Assembly: GCA_041687335.1 (NCBI GenBank)
Contig: JAWLCE010000006.1
Location: 72,675 to 136,674 of the forward strand
Source of the DNA: JAJFUE01 sp041687335
GTDB taxonomy: Bacteria; Sumerlaeota; Sumerlaeia; MVZB01
Length of the DNA: 64,000 bases
Direction of reading: 5' to 3'
Shown: positions 9,479 to 18,985 of the stretch, piece after piece
Layout of the letters: each line of letters begins with the position of its first letter
Position numbering within the stretch: the stretch's first letter is position 1
Translations under genes and position numbers: made by a program
Notes under the pieces: generated by a model
What the model was told of the DNA's origin: nothing
Seen by the model: only the letters and a program-made list of their open reading frames with translations
Database searches by the model: none

Positions 9479-10771
9479 GTGCGATCACAAAGCCCCCAAT
9501 CGATGACATCTCCTTCCCACCGACAGGCGACCATCCACTTCAGGCATGTTGCCAATGCTGAGGTCACCTATCTGCCCGACCTGCGCCAATTGTCTGGGCG
9601 GCTGGCGCTTCTGCTGGCGCTGGTGACGTGGGGCAAGGTGACGACAATAGCCGGGATGGCGGGGCTGTCGGTCAACCGCCTGTCGCTGGTGCAATACGGC
9701 CTGCTGGCGGGGGCCGTGGCGTTGCTGGCGACGCGTAGCCGGGGCTTGCGGCTTGCGGCCGCGCTGCTGCCCTTGGCCGCTTTGACTTCGACGCTGATGT
9801 CGGCGCAACCGGCGGCGGCACTGCCACGCTGGGGGGGGTGGGCCCTGATCTATGCGGCGGGGGCACCGCTGTTCCTCGGGCCATTCGCGCTGGAATTCCG
9901 CGCGCAACTGTGGAAAAGCTTCATGCTGCTGGCGGTGGCGATCACGCTGTTGTCGCTGCCGCTGTATTTCTTGCCGGTGCTGCCGCGTGGACGCGGGTTC
10001 TTCTCGGGGCTGATGGCGCACTCCATGCTTATGGCTCCGGTGGCCGGTTTGGCGGCGGCGGCGCTGCTGGCCCGCTACCTCCACACCCAGAACAGGCGTT
10101 GGCTCCAAACTTTTTTTGGGGCGCTGGCAGTGGTCGTGTTATGTGGCTCGCGTGGTGCCCTCCTTGCATCGCTGGCGTCATCTGTGTTCTTTGTGCTGAT
10201 CGCGACACAGGCCGTGCGCCGGAAGGTGATTCCGGTGCTGCTGCTGCTGGCGGCCGCCGGTGGCGGCGCCTATCTTTGGCGCGGGGCTTTTGCGGAGACC
10301 GAGGTTGGCCATTATTACTTGGTGACGAAGGGCACGAGAAACACCAGGTTGGAACTCTGGGAGACGCGGTTGGCGGAGGCGCGGGCGCACCCATGGCTGG
10401 GGGTGGGTATCGGCATGTCGGCCGCCGCCGCCGAAGCGGATTTGCGCAATACTTGGATCGGCTCAAGGGAGATGCGGATCGAGCCGGGCTCCTCGTGGCT
10501 GGCGATGTTTTCCATGACCGGAGCCATGGGAAGCCTGGGGTTTTCAATCTTGATGCTATCAGTCATCCTTCCTGCCATCAGGCGAAGGCGACCGGAGGGG
10601 CATGGGGCCGGGTTGGACGAGGTACACGGCTGCATGTTGTTCCTGATGGTTCATGCCTCGTTTGAGGGATATATCTTCGCCGTTGGGGCGCCAATGGCTC
10701 TCGTATTCTGGCTATGCATCGGCCGGTGGGCCGATTTATCGATCACCTCGGCACGAGGCCAGGCAGCATGA
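9479..10771 (+). CDS. O-antigen polymerase/ligase-like membrane protein (Wzy/WaaL type)
   Basis: 430 residues with about ten predicted membrane helices from residue 40 on and a long periplasmic loop about 285-335, matching the Wzy_C/O-antigen ligase layout. The segment LETRLAEARAHPWLGVGIG at the loop start is typical, as is the preceding helix pair around CGSRGALLASLASS. It would polymerise repeat units or ligate them to a carrier on the periplasmic face. GTG at 9479 is used; an ATG at 9503 would shorten it by eight residues. Neither has a clear Shine-Dalgarno. The next gene starts in its stop codon. Confidence 0.75.
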   Translation: MRSQSPQSMTSPSHRQATIHFRHVANAEVTYLPDLRQLSGRLALLLALVTWGKVTTIAGMAGLSVNRLSLVQYGLLAGAVALLATRSRGLRLAAALLPLAALTSTLMSAQPAAALPRWGGWALIYAAGAPLFLGPFALEFRAQLWKSFMLLAVAITLLSLPLYFLPVLPRGRGFFSGLMAHSMLMAPVAGLAAAALLARYLHTQNRRWLQTFFGALAVVVLCGSRGALLASLASSVFFVLIATQAVRRKVIPVLLLLAAAGGGAYLWRGAFAETEVGHYYLVTKGTRNTRLELWETRLAEARAHPWLGVGIGMSAAAAEADLRNTWIGSREMRIEPGSSWLAMFSMTGAMGSLGFSILMLSVILPAIRRRRPEGHGAGLDEVHGCMLFLMVHASFEGYIFAVGAPMALVFWLCIGRWADLSITSARGQAA

Positions 10772-11895
10772 CCTGCGGGAGCCGGATCAAGATCCTGGTC
10801 TGCTGGAGCCTGATCTCTGGCTACATGGCCGCCTGCTGGCGGGCGCTGGCCGCACGCGAGGACGTGAGGCTCAAGGTGCTGGCTTTCAGGCCTGACGAAA
10901 AGGACAATATCGACTTTGGGATGGATATACTAGCCGGGCTTGATGTAGCGCTGCTGGATCGGGCGCAGCGGGTAGATTGGGCTCACGTCGAGGGATTGGC
11001 AGAGGACTTCGCGCCAGACGTCATGATCATTTCGGGGTGGAGCCATCGGGCCTATCTCAGCGCAAGCCGGCAGCGAGCCAAGAGAGGCGCGAGGATCATC
11101 CTGACGATGGACAACTCGCTCCAGCTGAACCTGAGGCAGATTGCTGGCAAGCTGGTCCGCCCGCTGATGCTCAGGCATGTGGACTCGGTGCTGGTGGCGG
11201 GCGAACGGGCCGCGATAATGGCGAAGTTCCTTGGCTTCAGGGAGAGTCAGATATTCAATGGGGTCTACGGCTACGACAGCGCGGCCTTCGAGGGATGTAT
11301 GGAGGAGAGGCTCGCGCGGCATGCGTCGTGGCCGCGTAATTTCCTGTTCGTCGGACGCTATGTGGAACGGAAGGCACTAGACACGCTGATCGAGGCTTAC
11401 CGGCGTTACCGTCAGTCGGTGCCGGAGCCATGGAGTCTGATCTGCTGCGGCCGTGGCCCGCTTGAGCGGCTGGTGGAATCGGAGCCTGGTTGCATGAACC
11501 GGGGGTTTGTGCAGCCGCGCGAGCTGCGGGAACAGCTGATTGAGGCGGGTGCGTTTGTTCTGCCAAGCCGATTTGAGGCTTGGGGGGTGGCGCTGGCGGA
11601 GGCGGCCGGAGCGGGATTGCCGTTGATCTGTTCTTCATCGGTCGGTGCCGGTGTGGAGCTCGTGAGGGATCATTACAACGGGCGGGTTTTTGCCACGGAT
11701 GACGTTGAACAGCTCGCTGAGATGCTGCGCTGGATGCACGAACGGCAAGCTGTGCTGGAACAGATTGGTGAGCGAAGCCGCCAGATGGCCGCTCCGTTTG
11801 GTTCGCGATTCTGGAGCGAGCGGGTATATTCGGCTTGCGTGGGGTTGTTGCGGAGTAGCCGGTGCAAAGATGCGAGGGGGGAGGCAGGGCAGTAA
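10768..11895 (+). CDS. Glycosyltransferase family 4
   Basis: 375 residues, GT-B fold. N-terminal IKILVCWSLISGYMAACWRAL resembles transferases acting on lipid-linked intermediates. Donor domain: FLFVGRYVERKALDTLIEAY, CCGRGP, then the E-x7-E region LPSRFEAWGVALAEAAGAGLP. I chose ATG at 10768 because it forms an ATGA overlap with the preceding stop; the upstream ATG at 10714 would put 18 extra residues inside the polymerase gene. Part of the contiguous operon. Sugar specificity unknown. Confidence 0.82.
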   Translation: MTCGSRIKILVCWSLISGYMAACWRALAAREDVRLKVLAFRPDEKDNIDFGMDILAGLDVALLDRAQRVDWAHVEGLAEDFAPDVMIISGWSHRAYLSASRQRAKRGARIILTMDNSLQLNLRQIAGKLVRPLMLRHVDSVLVAGERAAIMAKFLGFRESQIFNGVYGYDSAAFEGCMEERLARHASWPRNFLFVGRYVERKALDTLIEAYRRYRQSVPEPWSLICCGRGPLERLVESEPGCMNRGFVQPRELREQLIEAGAFVLPSRFEAWGVALAEAAGAGLPLICSSSVGAGVELVRDHYNGRVFATDDVEQLAEMLRWMHERQAVLEQIGERSRQMAAPFGSRFWSERVYSACVGLLRSSRCKDARGEAGQ

Positions 11896-11896
11896 C

Positions 11897-13093
11897 ATGC
11901 CGGTGTCAATTAGCTCCAGCCCATCAGCGGGCGAAGTCCATCGGAAGGCCCCCACCCCGCGTGCTATTCATATTATTCCGCGAATGATCACGGAGTCAAG
12001 CGGGCCAACACAGTGCGTCCCTGCCCTGTGCACGGCATTATCGATGGCGGGATGGGCGGTGGAACTCAATGCGTTGAATCCCATCCCATCCCACATCTCG
12101 TTCAGGAACTTGCGGGGACATGATGCACTTCGGTTCTTTAAACGTTTTGGTGGATCACCTGCTATGGCCAAATACCTGCAGACATCTGCCTCATCGTTGG
12201 ACATTATGCACAACCACAGCCTTTGGATGATGCCCAACATTTATCCGGGAAGAGCTATTAGAGGCAGGGACTGCCGGCTGATCGTGTCCCCTCATGGCAC
12301 TTTATCGCCTTATGCCCTCGCGAGGTCCAGAAGGAAAAAAGCATTGGTATGGCGACTTGGCCAGAAGCAGACATTATGTCAGGCGGCGGGATTCCACGCG
12401 ACGAGCCGGGAAGAATACGAGGATATTCGACGTATGGGATTTAGTGCGCCAGTGGCGGTGATTCCAAATGGAGTTGAGGTGCTTTGTTCCGTCCAACCAG
12501 ATCGCATTCAATCAAGGCCGAAAAGGGTCTTATTTCTGGGGCGGATTCATCCGACCAAGGGGGTGGATCGTCTGCTTGAGGCCTGGCATCGGCTGGGGGA
12601 GGCGACGCGGGATTGGGAACTGATCATCGCCGGGCCGCTGGATCAACCTTATGCGGAGTCGATGATCGCGCTGAAGAACCGTCTGGGTTTGAGCGCAGTC
12701 AGCTTTCTGGGCGAGGTGACGGGGGACGCCAAGCAGCAGCTATATTCATCATCCAACCTGTTCGTACTGCCTACGCATTCGGAAAATTTTGGCATGGCCG
12801 TCGCCGAGGCACTGGCTCACGGCATTCCGGCGATCGTTACGCGCGGGGCGCCATGGGAGGGGCTCCAGACGCATTGCTGCGGGTGGTGGATCGAACAGGG
12901 AGTTGAAGCGTTGGTTTATACGCTGGCGGAGGCGATTCAAACACCACCAGATATCCTGCAGGAGATGGGATTGCGCGGGCGGGAGTGGATGGGGCAGGAG
13001 TTTGCATGGCCGCGGATCGGTCAGATGATGGCTGAGTTTTACCTGTGGTTGCTCGGCAAGGGGGAGCGGCCAGCTTGGGTGGTGGTTAATTAA
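11897..13093 (+). CDS. Glycosyltransferase family 4
   Basis: 398 residues. Acceptor domain with IHIIPRMITESSGPTQCVPAL and a DIMHNHSLWMMPN segment followed by VSPHGTLSPYAL. Donor domain VLFLGRIHPTKGVDRLLEAW and the E-x7-E region LPTHSENFGMAVAEALAHGIP, then TRGAPWEGLQTH. The PHGTLSPYAL and GAPW-GL motifs recur in capsule-locus family 4 enzymes. ATG at 11897 lies one base after the previous stop, with a GGGAGG run upstream. An open frame back to 11690 only overlaps the previous gene and looks non-coding. Confidence 0.82.
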   Translation: MPVSISSSPSAGEVHRKAPTPRAIHIIPRMITESSGPTQCVPALCTALSMAGWAVELNALNPIPSHISFRNLRGHDALRFFKRFGGSPAMAKYLQTSASSLDIMHNHSLWMMPNIYPGRAIRGRDCRLIVSPHGTLSPYALARSRRKKALVWRLGQKQTLCQAAGFHATSREEYEDIRRMGFSAPVAVIPNGVEVLCSVQPDRIQSRPKRVLFLGRIHPTKGVDRLLEAWHRLGEATRDWELIIAGPLDQPYAESMIALKNRLGLSAVSFLGEVTGDAKQQLYSSSNLFVLPTHSENFGMAVAEALAHGIPAIVTRGAPWEGLQTHCCGWWIEQGVEALVYTLAEAIQTPPDILQEMGLRGREWMGQEFAWPRIGQMMAEFYLWLLGKGERPAWVVVN

Positions 13094-13132
13094 TTTAGCC
13101 AAGTCGCATCCGGAAAGAGGAATGTACTATCT

Positions 13133-14080
13133 ATGGATAAATTGCCAATAACTGTATTGATTCCAACAATCAATGCCGAGGGTCACATACAGGAACTTTA
13201 TAATTCTATTTCCGATGTTGCTGAAGATGTATATATTGTTGACAGTTTAAGTATTGACTCCACCGTCGACATCGCGCAACGTTTAGGGATAAAGATTATC
13301 CAAAGACCATTTGTGACATCCAGCGATCAATTTGGGTGGATGCTTATCAATCTTCCCGTCAAAACGCCATGGATATTTTTCATGGCTCAGGATGAGCGTT
13401 TTTCGGAATCCTTAAAAAATGAACTCGCCAAAGTTGTTTTGCGGGATTCACCGGAAGCTGGTTTTACGGTCAAGTGGCGACTGTGGTTTATGGGAAAACC
13501 CCTGCATGCGACTTCGGACAATCTTCGTCTGCTGAGGACGGGTAAAGGGAGGGTCACTCAAGTTTCGTGCAACGAACATTTTCTTGTTGATGGGCCAATT
13601 GGAAAACTTAATGGTATTCTTGAGCACAAGGATACATTGACGCTATATGAATGGTATGAGAAACAGAATATTTATACGAGCCGTGAGGCAATTGGCCGTT
13701 TTCGTGATTCATGTAAAGATGAATCTCCGCGGTTGCTGGGTACACGGCTACAACGGAAAATGTTCTTCAAGCGGTTCTTGACCAACATATATTTCGCCGA
13801 CTGGCTAATGTTTCTTTATTATCTGATGAAGTTCGGAGTGTGGAAAGATGGTTTGAATGGTTTACGATGGGCGGCGCTGAGAGTATGGGTGCAAAAAGTT
13901 GTAAGATTGAAGATGGCAGAGATGAAATCCACAGGTTTGGTCCCGAAGCTTCCTGAAGCTCGTCATGGGGATTATGATCCTCGGCTGTTGGTGACCGCAC
14001 TTCAACAACAACTCGTTCCAGAGTCAGTGGAACGTGTCCAGTTTGCAAAAACGCTGCCAAAGCACGGCGGAGATAGATAG
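13133..14080 (+). CDS. Glycosyltransferase family 2-like protein
   Basis: 315 residues. ITVLIPTINAEGHIQELYNSI, VDSLSIDSTVDIAQ and FFMAQDERF (acidic metal-binding region) match the family 2 catalytic domain. The C-terminus, with an aromatic, basic segment near FLTNIYFADWLMFLYYLMK, resembles enzymes such as lipid A core KdtX/WaaE-like transferases. AAAGAGGAA precedes ATG by about ten bases. It is AT-richer than both neighbours and forms a small compositional island of its own. Its exact role (main-chain or core sugar) cannot be told. Confidence 0.75.
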   Translation: MDKLPITVLIPTINAEGHIQELYNSISDVAEDVYIVDSLSIDSTVDIAQRLGIKIIQRPFVTSSDQFGWMLINLPVKTPWIFFMAQDERFSESLKNELAKVVLRDSPEAGFTVKWRLWFMGKPLHATSDNLRLLRTGKGRVTQVSCNEHFLVDGPIGKLNGILEHKDTLTLYEWYEKQNIYTSREAIGRFRDSCKDESPRLLGTRLQRKMFFKRFLTNIYFADWLMFLYYLMKFGVWKDGLNGLRWAALRVWVQKVVRLKMAEMKSTGLVPKLPEARHGDYDPRLLVTALQQQLVPESVERVQFAKTLPKHGGDR

Positions 14081-14173
14081 ATTTTAAATCAACCGGCGGT
14101 CCGTCCAGGCTCGCGCGACTGTGTATGGCATCGTAACGTGCATTGAGCTGTTACGTAGCAAATTGAGGCAAAT

Positions 14174-14857
14174 ATGGCACGGCCGAAGATAGACCCTGTT
14201 TTGCTTGAGGCGGCGCGGCAGGATTTTATGTCGGGGATGACTTTGCGCCAAATTGCGGTCAAACGCGAGAATATCTCGCTGCGCACGCTGGGCGAGGAGA
14301 GCAAGAAGCAAGGCTGGGTCAAGCAGCGCCTGGAGCAACAAAGTGCCACAGGCCTTCCCGATCTGGTTAGGAGCGTCGAGCAGCGGGTCGAGATCCTCAC
14401 CCGCAGTCAGCGCGAGCGGCTCAAGTTTGTCGAGGATCAGGTCGGGATGCTTGTCTTGCGCCTCTCCGAGAACTTAGGCGCACAGGATTATGATCAGCTC
14501 GATCCGGTCCGAAAGCTGACGATGCTCAAGCTGGCGACCGATATTTACACTCGCGTGCGGGTGGACGAGGGGGACAAAGCGCGTGGCGGCATCAACATCA
14601 TGATGAACCTGCGCGGGTCCGACGACGAGATGGGGCAAATGATCGAGGAGAACGAACAGCTGCGCAAGCAGTTGGAGGAGCTGAAGGGCGAGCTCGAGGC
14701 ACTGCGGCGCGAGGCGGCCCAAGTGTCGAGCATCGACAAAATCGTGCGCCAGGAGGTCGCGCGCATCACCGGCGTGCCGCTCGAGGAGGAGCTGGGGGAT
14801 GAGCCTGACAATGAGTCGGACGCGGCGCCGGCGCAGAAACCGAAGAAGCGGAAGTGA
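14174..14857 (+). CDS. HTH and coiled-coil protein, terminase small-subunit-like N-terminus
   Basis: 227 residues, function not recognised. Residues about 1-48 (MARPKIDPVLLEAARQDF, then MTLRQIAVKR and a basic helix ending QGW) look like the helix-turn-helix of phage terminase small subunits or related DNA-binding proteins. Residues about 155-185 (EENEQLRKQLEELKGELEAL) form a strong coiled coil. The C-terminus is acidic, then Lys-rich (KPKKRK). No membrane segment. It sits alone between a glycosyltransferase and an oxidoreductase with gaps of about 95 bases on each side. It could be a regulator of the locus, or a phage-derived remnant that has been kept. Confidence 0.5.
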   Translation: MARPKIDPVLLEAARQDFMSGMTLRQIAVKRENISLRTLGEESKKQGWVKQRLEQQSATGLPDLVRSVEQRVEILTRSQRERLKFVEDQVGMLVLRLSENLGAQDYDQLDPVRKLTMLKLATDIYTRVRVDEGDKARGGINIMMNLRGSDDEMGQMIEENEQLRKQLEELKGELEALRREAAQVSSIDKIVRQEVARITGVPLEEELGDEPDNESDAAPAQKPKKRK

Positions 14858-14952
14858 TTGAGGATCGGGACGAGCGGCGGAGCAATCAGGTGATCAGGGC
14901 TCAGCGCTCATTGTAATTCCATGGATGAACGGATAGGCGTAGAACCAATTTT

Positions 14953-17217
14953 ATGAAGCAAATTCTGCAGCACTTGAACACGGGCGAGATGGAGCTGGCG
15001 GAGGTGCCGGCGCCGGGGGTGGGGCGGGGGATGGTCCTCATCCAGACCCGCCGCACGGTGATCTCGGCGGGGACCGAGCGCATGCTGGTCGAGTTCAGCA
15101 AGGGTAACCTGATCCAGAAGGCACGCAGCCAGCCCGACAAGGTCAAGCAGGTGCTCGACAAGATGCTCACCGATGGGCTCGTGCCGACGCTCGAGGCGGT
15201 CTTTCGCAAGCTCGACGAGCCGCTGCCGCTCGGCTATTGCAATGCCGGCGTGGTGCTCGAGGTCGGGGCGGGGGTGACGGACCTGGCCCCGGGCGACCGC
15301 GTCGTCAGCAACGGGAACCACGCCGAGCTGGTCTGCGTGCCACGTAACCTGGTCGCCAAGGTCCCGGAGGGCGTCAGCGACGAGGCGGCGGCGTTCACCG
15401 TCCTGGGGGCGATCGCGCTGCAGGGGCTCCGGCTCGCCCGGCCGACCCTCGGCGAGCGCTTCATGGTTTTCGGCATGGGCCTGCTGGGGCTGATGACGGT
15501 CCAGCTGCTGCGCGCGCAGGGCTGTTCGGTGCTGGCGGTGGATTTCAATCGGTCGCGGCTGGAGCTGGCGGCGGAGTTTGGCGCGCGCACGGTCGACCTT
15601 TCGGCGGGGGCCGACCCGGTGGCGGCGGCGCAGGCGATGACCGGTGGCGCGGGGGTCGATGGCGTGCTGATCACCGCCTCGGCCAAGAGCGACGAGATCA
15701 TGCACCAGGCGGCCGAGGCTTCGCGCAAGCGCGGCCGGATCGTGCTGGTGGGGGTGGTCGGGCTCAACCTGCGCCGCGACGACTTCTATAAAAAGGAACT
15801 CTCCTTCCAGGTCAGCTGCAGCTACGGCCCCGGCCGCTACGATGAGCGCTATGAGCATGGGGGGCAGGATTACCCGCTGCCCTACGTGCGCTGGACCGAG
15901 GGGCGCAACTTCGAGGCAGTCCTGGGCACGATGGCGACGGGGGCGCTCGACGTGGCGCCGCTCATCACGCACCGCTTCGCGTTGGCCGATGCCCTCGCGG
16001 CCTATGAAAAAATCCAGAACGATCCGGCGGCGCTGGGTGTGGTGCTGGAGTATCCGGCCGAGCCCGACCGGGCGCGCGCGGTCGAGCTGCGGCCGGCAAT
16101 GGCGGCGGCGCGGGCGGCCGGAACCGGACGGCGGCCGGGGGTGGCGGTGCTGGGTGCGGGCGGGTTCGCCGTCAGCACGATCCTACCGGCCCTCAAGGCG
16201 GCGGGCGCCGATCTGCGCTGCGTCGTCGGCCGCTCGAGCGGCGCGGCGGCATTCCAAGCCGCGCGCAAGTTTGGCGCGGCGCGTGCGCTGACCGATCACC
16301 GCGAGGCGCTGGCCGATCCGACGGTCGATGCGGTCTTCATCGTGACCGGCCACCACACGCACGCCGCGCTCGTGGGTGAGGCGCTGGCCGCGGGCAAGCA
16401 TGTGTTTGTCGAGAAGCCGCTCTGCCTGACCGCGGAAGAGCTGCGCGCGATCGAGGCGCAGTATCGTTCGCTGCCCAGCGGGGCGCGCCCCCTGCTGAAG
16501 GTCGGCTTTAACCGCCGCTTCAGTCCGCACGTGGTCGAGATGAAGCGCCTGCTCGCCGGTCGGGCGGAGCCGTTGACCATGACGATGACGGTCAACGCCG
16601 GGGCGATCCCGCCCGAGCACTGGACCCAGGACCCCGAGCGTGGCGGCGGGCGGATCATCGGCGAGGGCTGCCACTTCATCGACCTGCTGGCGCACCTGAC
16701 GGGGGCGCCCGTGACGCGCGTGGCGGCGATGAGGGTCGGCGAGGGGCCGGCGGTGCGCGAGGACAAGATGTCGATCCTGCTGGGCTTCGCCGACGGCTCG
16801 GTGGGGACGATCAACTACTTCGCCAACGGCCCCAAGAGCTATCCCAAGGAGACGCTCGAGGTCTTCAGCGACGGGCGCGTGCTGCGGCTGGAAAACTTCC
16901 GCCGCACGACCGGCTACGGTTTCAAGGGCTTTAAGAAGCTCAAGAGCTGGCGCCAGGACAAGGGCCACCGTGCCGAGGTGGCGCTGTTTCTGGAGCGCGT
17001 CGAGCAGGGCGGCGAGAGCCCGATCGGCTTCGGCGAGATTCTCAACGTGACCGAGGCGAGCTTTGCGGCGGTCGCGTCGGCGCGCGAGGGAACGGCGATC
17101 TCACTAGCCCAAGCGTTGGCCGATGACCCCAGCGCCGAGGCGCAGCGGCGCGCAGGCGATTCGGCTGTGCCGGCCGGCGGAGCCGCGCATCAGCAGCCCG
17201 TGGGGAATGCCTCCTGA
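14953..17217 (+). CDS. Bi-domain oxidoreductase: zinc-type alcohol dehydrogenase fused to Gfo/Idh/MocA
   Basis: 754 residues. N-terminal half (about 1-360) is a medium-chain dehydrogenase: NAGVVLEVGAGVTDLAPGDRV, then the nucleotide-binding FGMGLLGLMTVQLL. C-terminal half (about 395-720) is Gfo/Idh/MocA-like: VAVLGAGGFAVSTILPAL (from about 397), HTHAALVGEALAAGKHVFVE followed by KP, and GEGCHFIDLLAHL. Such fusions are recurrent in O-antigen/exopolysaccharide loci next to heparinase II/III proteins, exactly as here, and probably oxidise or epimerise a nucleotide- or lipid-linked sugar; this role is inferred from neighbourhood. The next gene starts ten bases after its stop. Confidence 0.85.
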   Translation: MKQILQHLNTGEMELAEVPAPGVGRGMVLIQTRRTVISAGTERMLVEFSKGNLIQKARSQPDKVKQVLDKMLTDGLVPTLEAVFRKLDEPLPLGYCNAGVVLEVGAGVTDLAPGDRVVSNGNHAELVCVPRNLVAKVPEGVSDEAAAFTVLGAIALQGLRLARPTLGERFMVFGMGLLGLMTVQLLRAQGCSVLAVDFNRSRLELAAEFGARTVDLSAGADPVAAAQAMTGGAGVDGVLITASAKSDEIMHQAAEASRKRGRIVLVGVVGLNLRRDDFYKKELSFQVSCSYGPGRYDERYEHGGQDYPLPYVRWTEGRNFEAVLGTMATGALDVAPLITHRFALADALAAYEKIQNDPAALGVVLEYPAEPDRARAVELRPAMAAARAAGTGRRPGVAVLGAGGFAVSTILPALKAAGADLRCVVGRSSGAAAFQAARKFGAARALTDHREALADPTVDAVFIVTGHHTHAALVGEALAAGKHVFVEKPLCLTAEELRAIEAQYRSLPSGARPLLKVGFNRRFSPHVVEMKRLLAGRAEPLTMTMTVNAGAIPPEHWTQDPERGGGRIIGEGCHFIDLLAHLTGAPVTRVAAMRVGEGPAVREDKMSILLGFADGSVGTINYFANGPKSYPKETLEVFSDGRVLRLENFRRTTGYGFKGFKKLKSWRQDKGHRAEVALFLERVEQGGESPIGFGEILNVTEASFAAVASAREGTAISLAQALADDPSAEAQRRAGDSAVPAGGAAHQQPVGNAS

Positions 17218-17227
17218 CCTTCGACTC

Positions 17228-18985
17228 ATGCCCGACCTGATGCTTTACTACCACACCCTGCGCCACCTGACCGCGCGGCAGTGGCTCGGCCAGGGGGCGC
17301 ATCGGCTGCGGCGGGCGCGCGAGCGCTGGCTCGGGGTGCCCGCGCCGGCGGCGGCCCCGCCCTTTCCCGGTTGCCGTTGGCAGCCCGTGCGGCCGTTTGA
17401 GCCGGCGGCCGAGGTAGACATGGATGACGCCGGCATGCTCTCGGGGCGCATGTGTTTCATCGGCCAGGAGCGCGAGGCGGGCTGGCCGCCGCGCTGGCAG
17501 CCGCCCGAGGCGCCGCGCCTTTGGCAATACAACCTGCACTACCACGATTGGTTGTGGTCGCTCGATTTTGCCGACGTGCGCGCGGCGGCGCTCGACTGGA
17601 TCGCCCGGCACCGACCGGCGGCGGGGGCCACGGGCTGGGAATCCTACCCGACCTCGCTGCGGCTCATGAACTGGTGCTGGCTGTTCTGGGGGCGCTGGCG
17701 GCCGGAAGTGGAGCGCGACGCGGCGGCGTGCGAGGCTCTCTGGGGCAGCATCCATGCGCAGGCGCAGTGGCTCGCGGGGCGGCTCGAGCTTCACCTGCTG
17801 GGCAACCACCTGCTTGAGAACGCGCTCGCGCTGGCGCTGGTGGGCAGCTGCTTCGAAGGAACCGTCGCCATGCGCTGGCGCCAGCTCGGGCGGCGCCTGC
17901 TGGTGCGCGAGCTGGACGAGCAGCTCCTCCCCGACGGGCTGCACTTTGAGCGCTCGCCGATGTATCACCTGCGCGCGCTGCGGGTGATCGAGAACCTCTG
18001 CGCGACGGGCGACCCCGAGCTGGCGGCGCTGCTGGGGCCGCGGCTGGAGCCGATGCGGCGGGCGCTGGCGCTCTGTTGCCACCCCGACGGTCAGATTGCC
18101 CTGCTCAACGACAGCGCCATGGGGATCTATCCCGCTCCCGGCGCTTCGATCGCCCGGCTGGAGGCGCCCCTGCCCGAGGGCGCCTGGGCGCTGCCCGACG
18201 CCGGTTATTACGGCTGGCGCGCGGGGGGCGACTACCTGATCTACGACGCGGGGCCGATCGGCCCCGACTATCTCCCCGGCCATGCCCACGCCGATATCTT
18301 CTCCTTTGAGCTATCCCTCGGCGGGCGGCGGGTGATCGTCGATTCAGGCACGCATGACTACGAAAGCGGCGAGACGCGCCGGCGCTGCCGCTCGACGGCG
18401 GCCCACAACACGGTCGAGCTCAACGGCCACGACCAGTGTGAAATGTGGGGAGCTTTTCGGGTGGGGCGACGCGGTCGGCCGCGCGGGGTCAACTTCATGC
18501 CGCGCCGCGACGGGTTCACCCTCGAGGGCTGGCACGATGGCTACCATCGCCTGCCGGGGCGGCCGACTCACCGGCGCCGATTCGACTGGAGCGCGGGTGA
18601 GGGGCTGGTGATCCAGGACCGGGTCGAGAGCGGTTGGCCGGTGACGGCTGTCAGCCGGCTGCACCTGCATCCAGCCTGCGAGGTCGAGCAGATCTCGCCC
18701 GAAACGGTGGCGGTGCGGACGGGCGGTGAGCCAGTCTGCACGATCACCGCGCAGGGCGCCGGCATCGAGATTGGCAAATACTTTTACTTTCCGAAATTTT
18801 CAACCAAAGTTTCTGGTGTGGTTCTGGCGATAAGCAAAAGAGCGGAATGCATCGAGTTCGGTTGGCAACTGGCCCAGCCGGGCCTCGAGCATCCGGCATC
18901 GCACGATGAACGGCCGGACCGGAAGCGACTCCCGCGGGAAGCGCCGGTGACGGCGAGCCGGGAGTCATCAGGAAGCAGCGCATGA
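17228..18985 (+). CDS. Heparinase II/III family protein
   Basis: 585 residues. Opening MLYYHTLRHLTARQWLGQGA and then LWQYNLHYHDWLWSL, WESYPTSLRLMNWCW and LLGNHLLENALAL follow the alpha/alpha-toroid of the family. The C-terminal half has the beta-sandwich segment PGHAHADIFSFEL, VDSGTHDYESG, then STAAHNTVELNG. In sugar loci these proteins act as uronate lyases or modify the glycan during assembly. No clear signal peptide, so a cytoplasmic place is possible. I chose ATG at 17228 over upstream in-frame starts at 17123 and 17207, which overlap the oxidoreductase. Overlaps the next gene by ATGA. The last roughly 70 residues are of lower GC, an oddity. Confidence 0.82.
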   Translation: MPDLMLYYHTLRHLTARQWLGQGAHRLRRARERWLGVPAPAAAPPFPGCRWQPVRPFEPAAEVDMDDAGMLSGRMCFIGQEREAGWPPRWQPPEAPRLWQYNLHYHDWLWSLDFADVRAAALDWIARHRPAAGATGWESYPTSLRLMNWCWLFWGRWRPEVERDAAACEALWGSIHAQAQWLAGRLELHLLGNHLLENALALALVGSCFEGTVAMRWRQLGRRLLVRELDEQLLPDGLHFERSPMYHLRALRVIENLCATGDPELAALLGPRLEPMRRALALCCHPDGQIALLNDSAMGIYPAPGASIARLEAPLPEGAWALPDAGYYGWRAGGDYLIYDAGPIGPDYLPGHAHADIFSFELSLGGRRVIVDSGTHDYESGETRRRCRSTAAHNTVELNGHDQCEMWGAFRVGRRGRPRGVNFMPRRDGFTLEGWHDGYHRLPGRPTHRRRFDWSAGEGLVIQDRVESGWPVTAVSRLHLHPACEVEQISPETVAVRTGGEPVCTITAQGAGIEIGKYFYFPKFSTKVSGVVLAISKRAECIEFGWQLAQPGLEHPASHDERPDRKRLPREAPVTASRESSGSSA

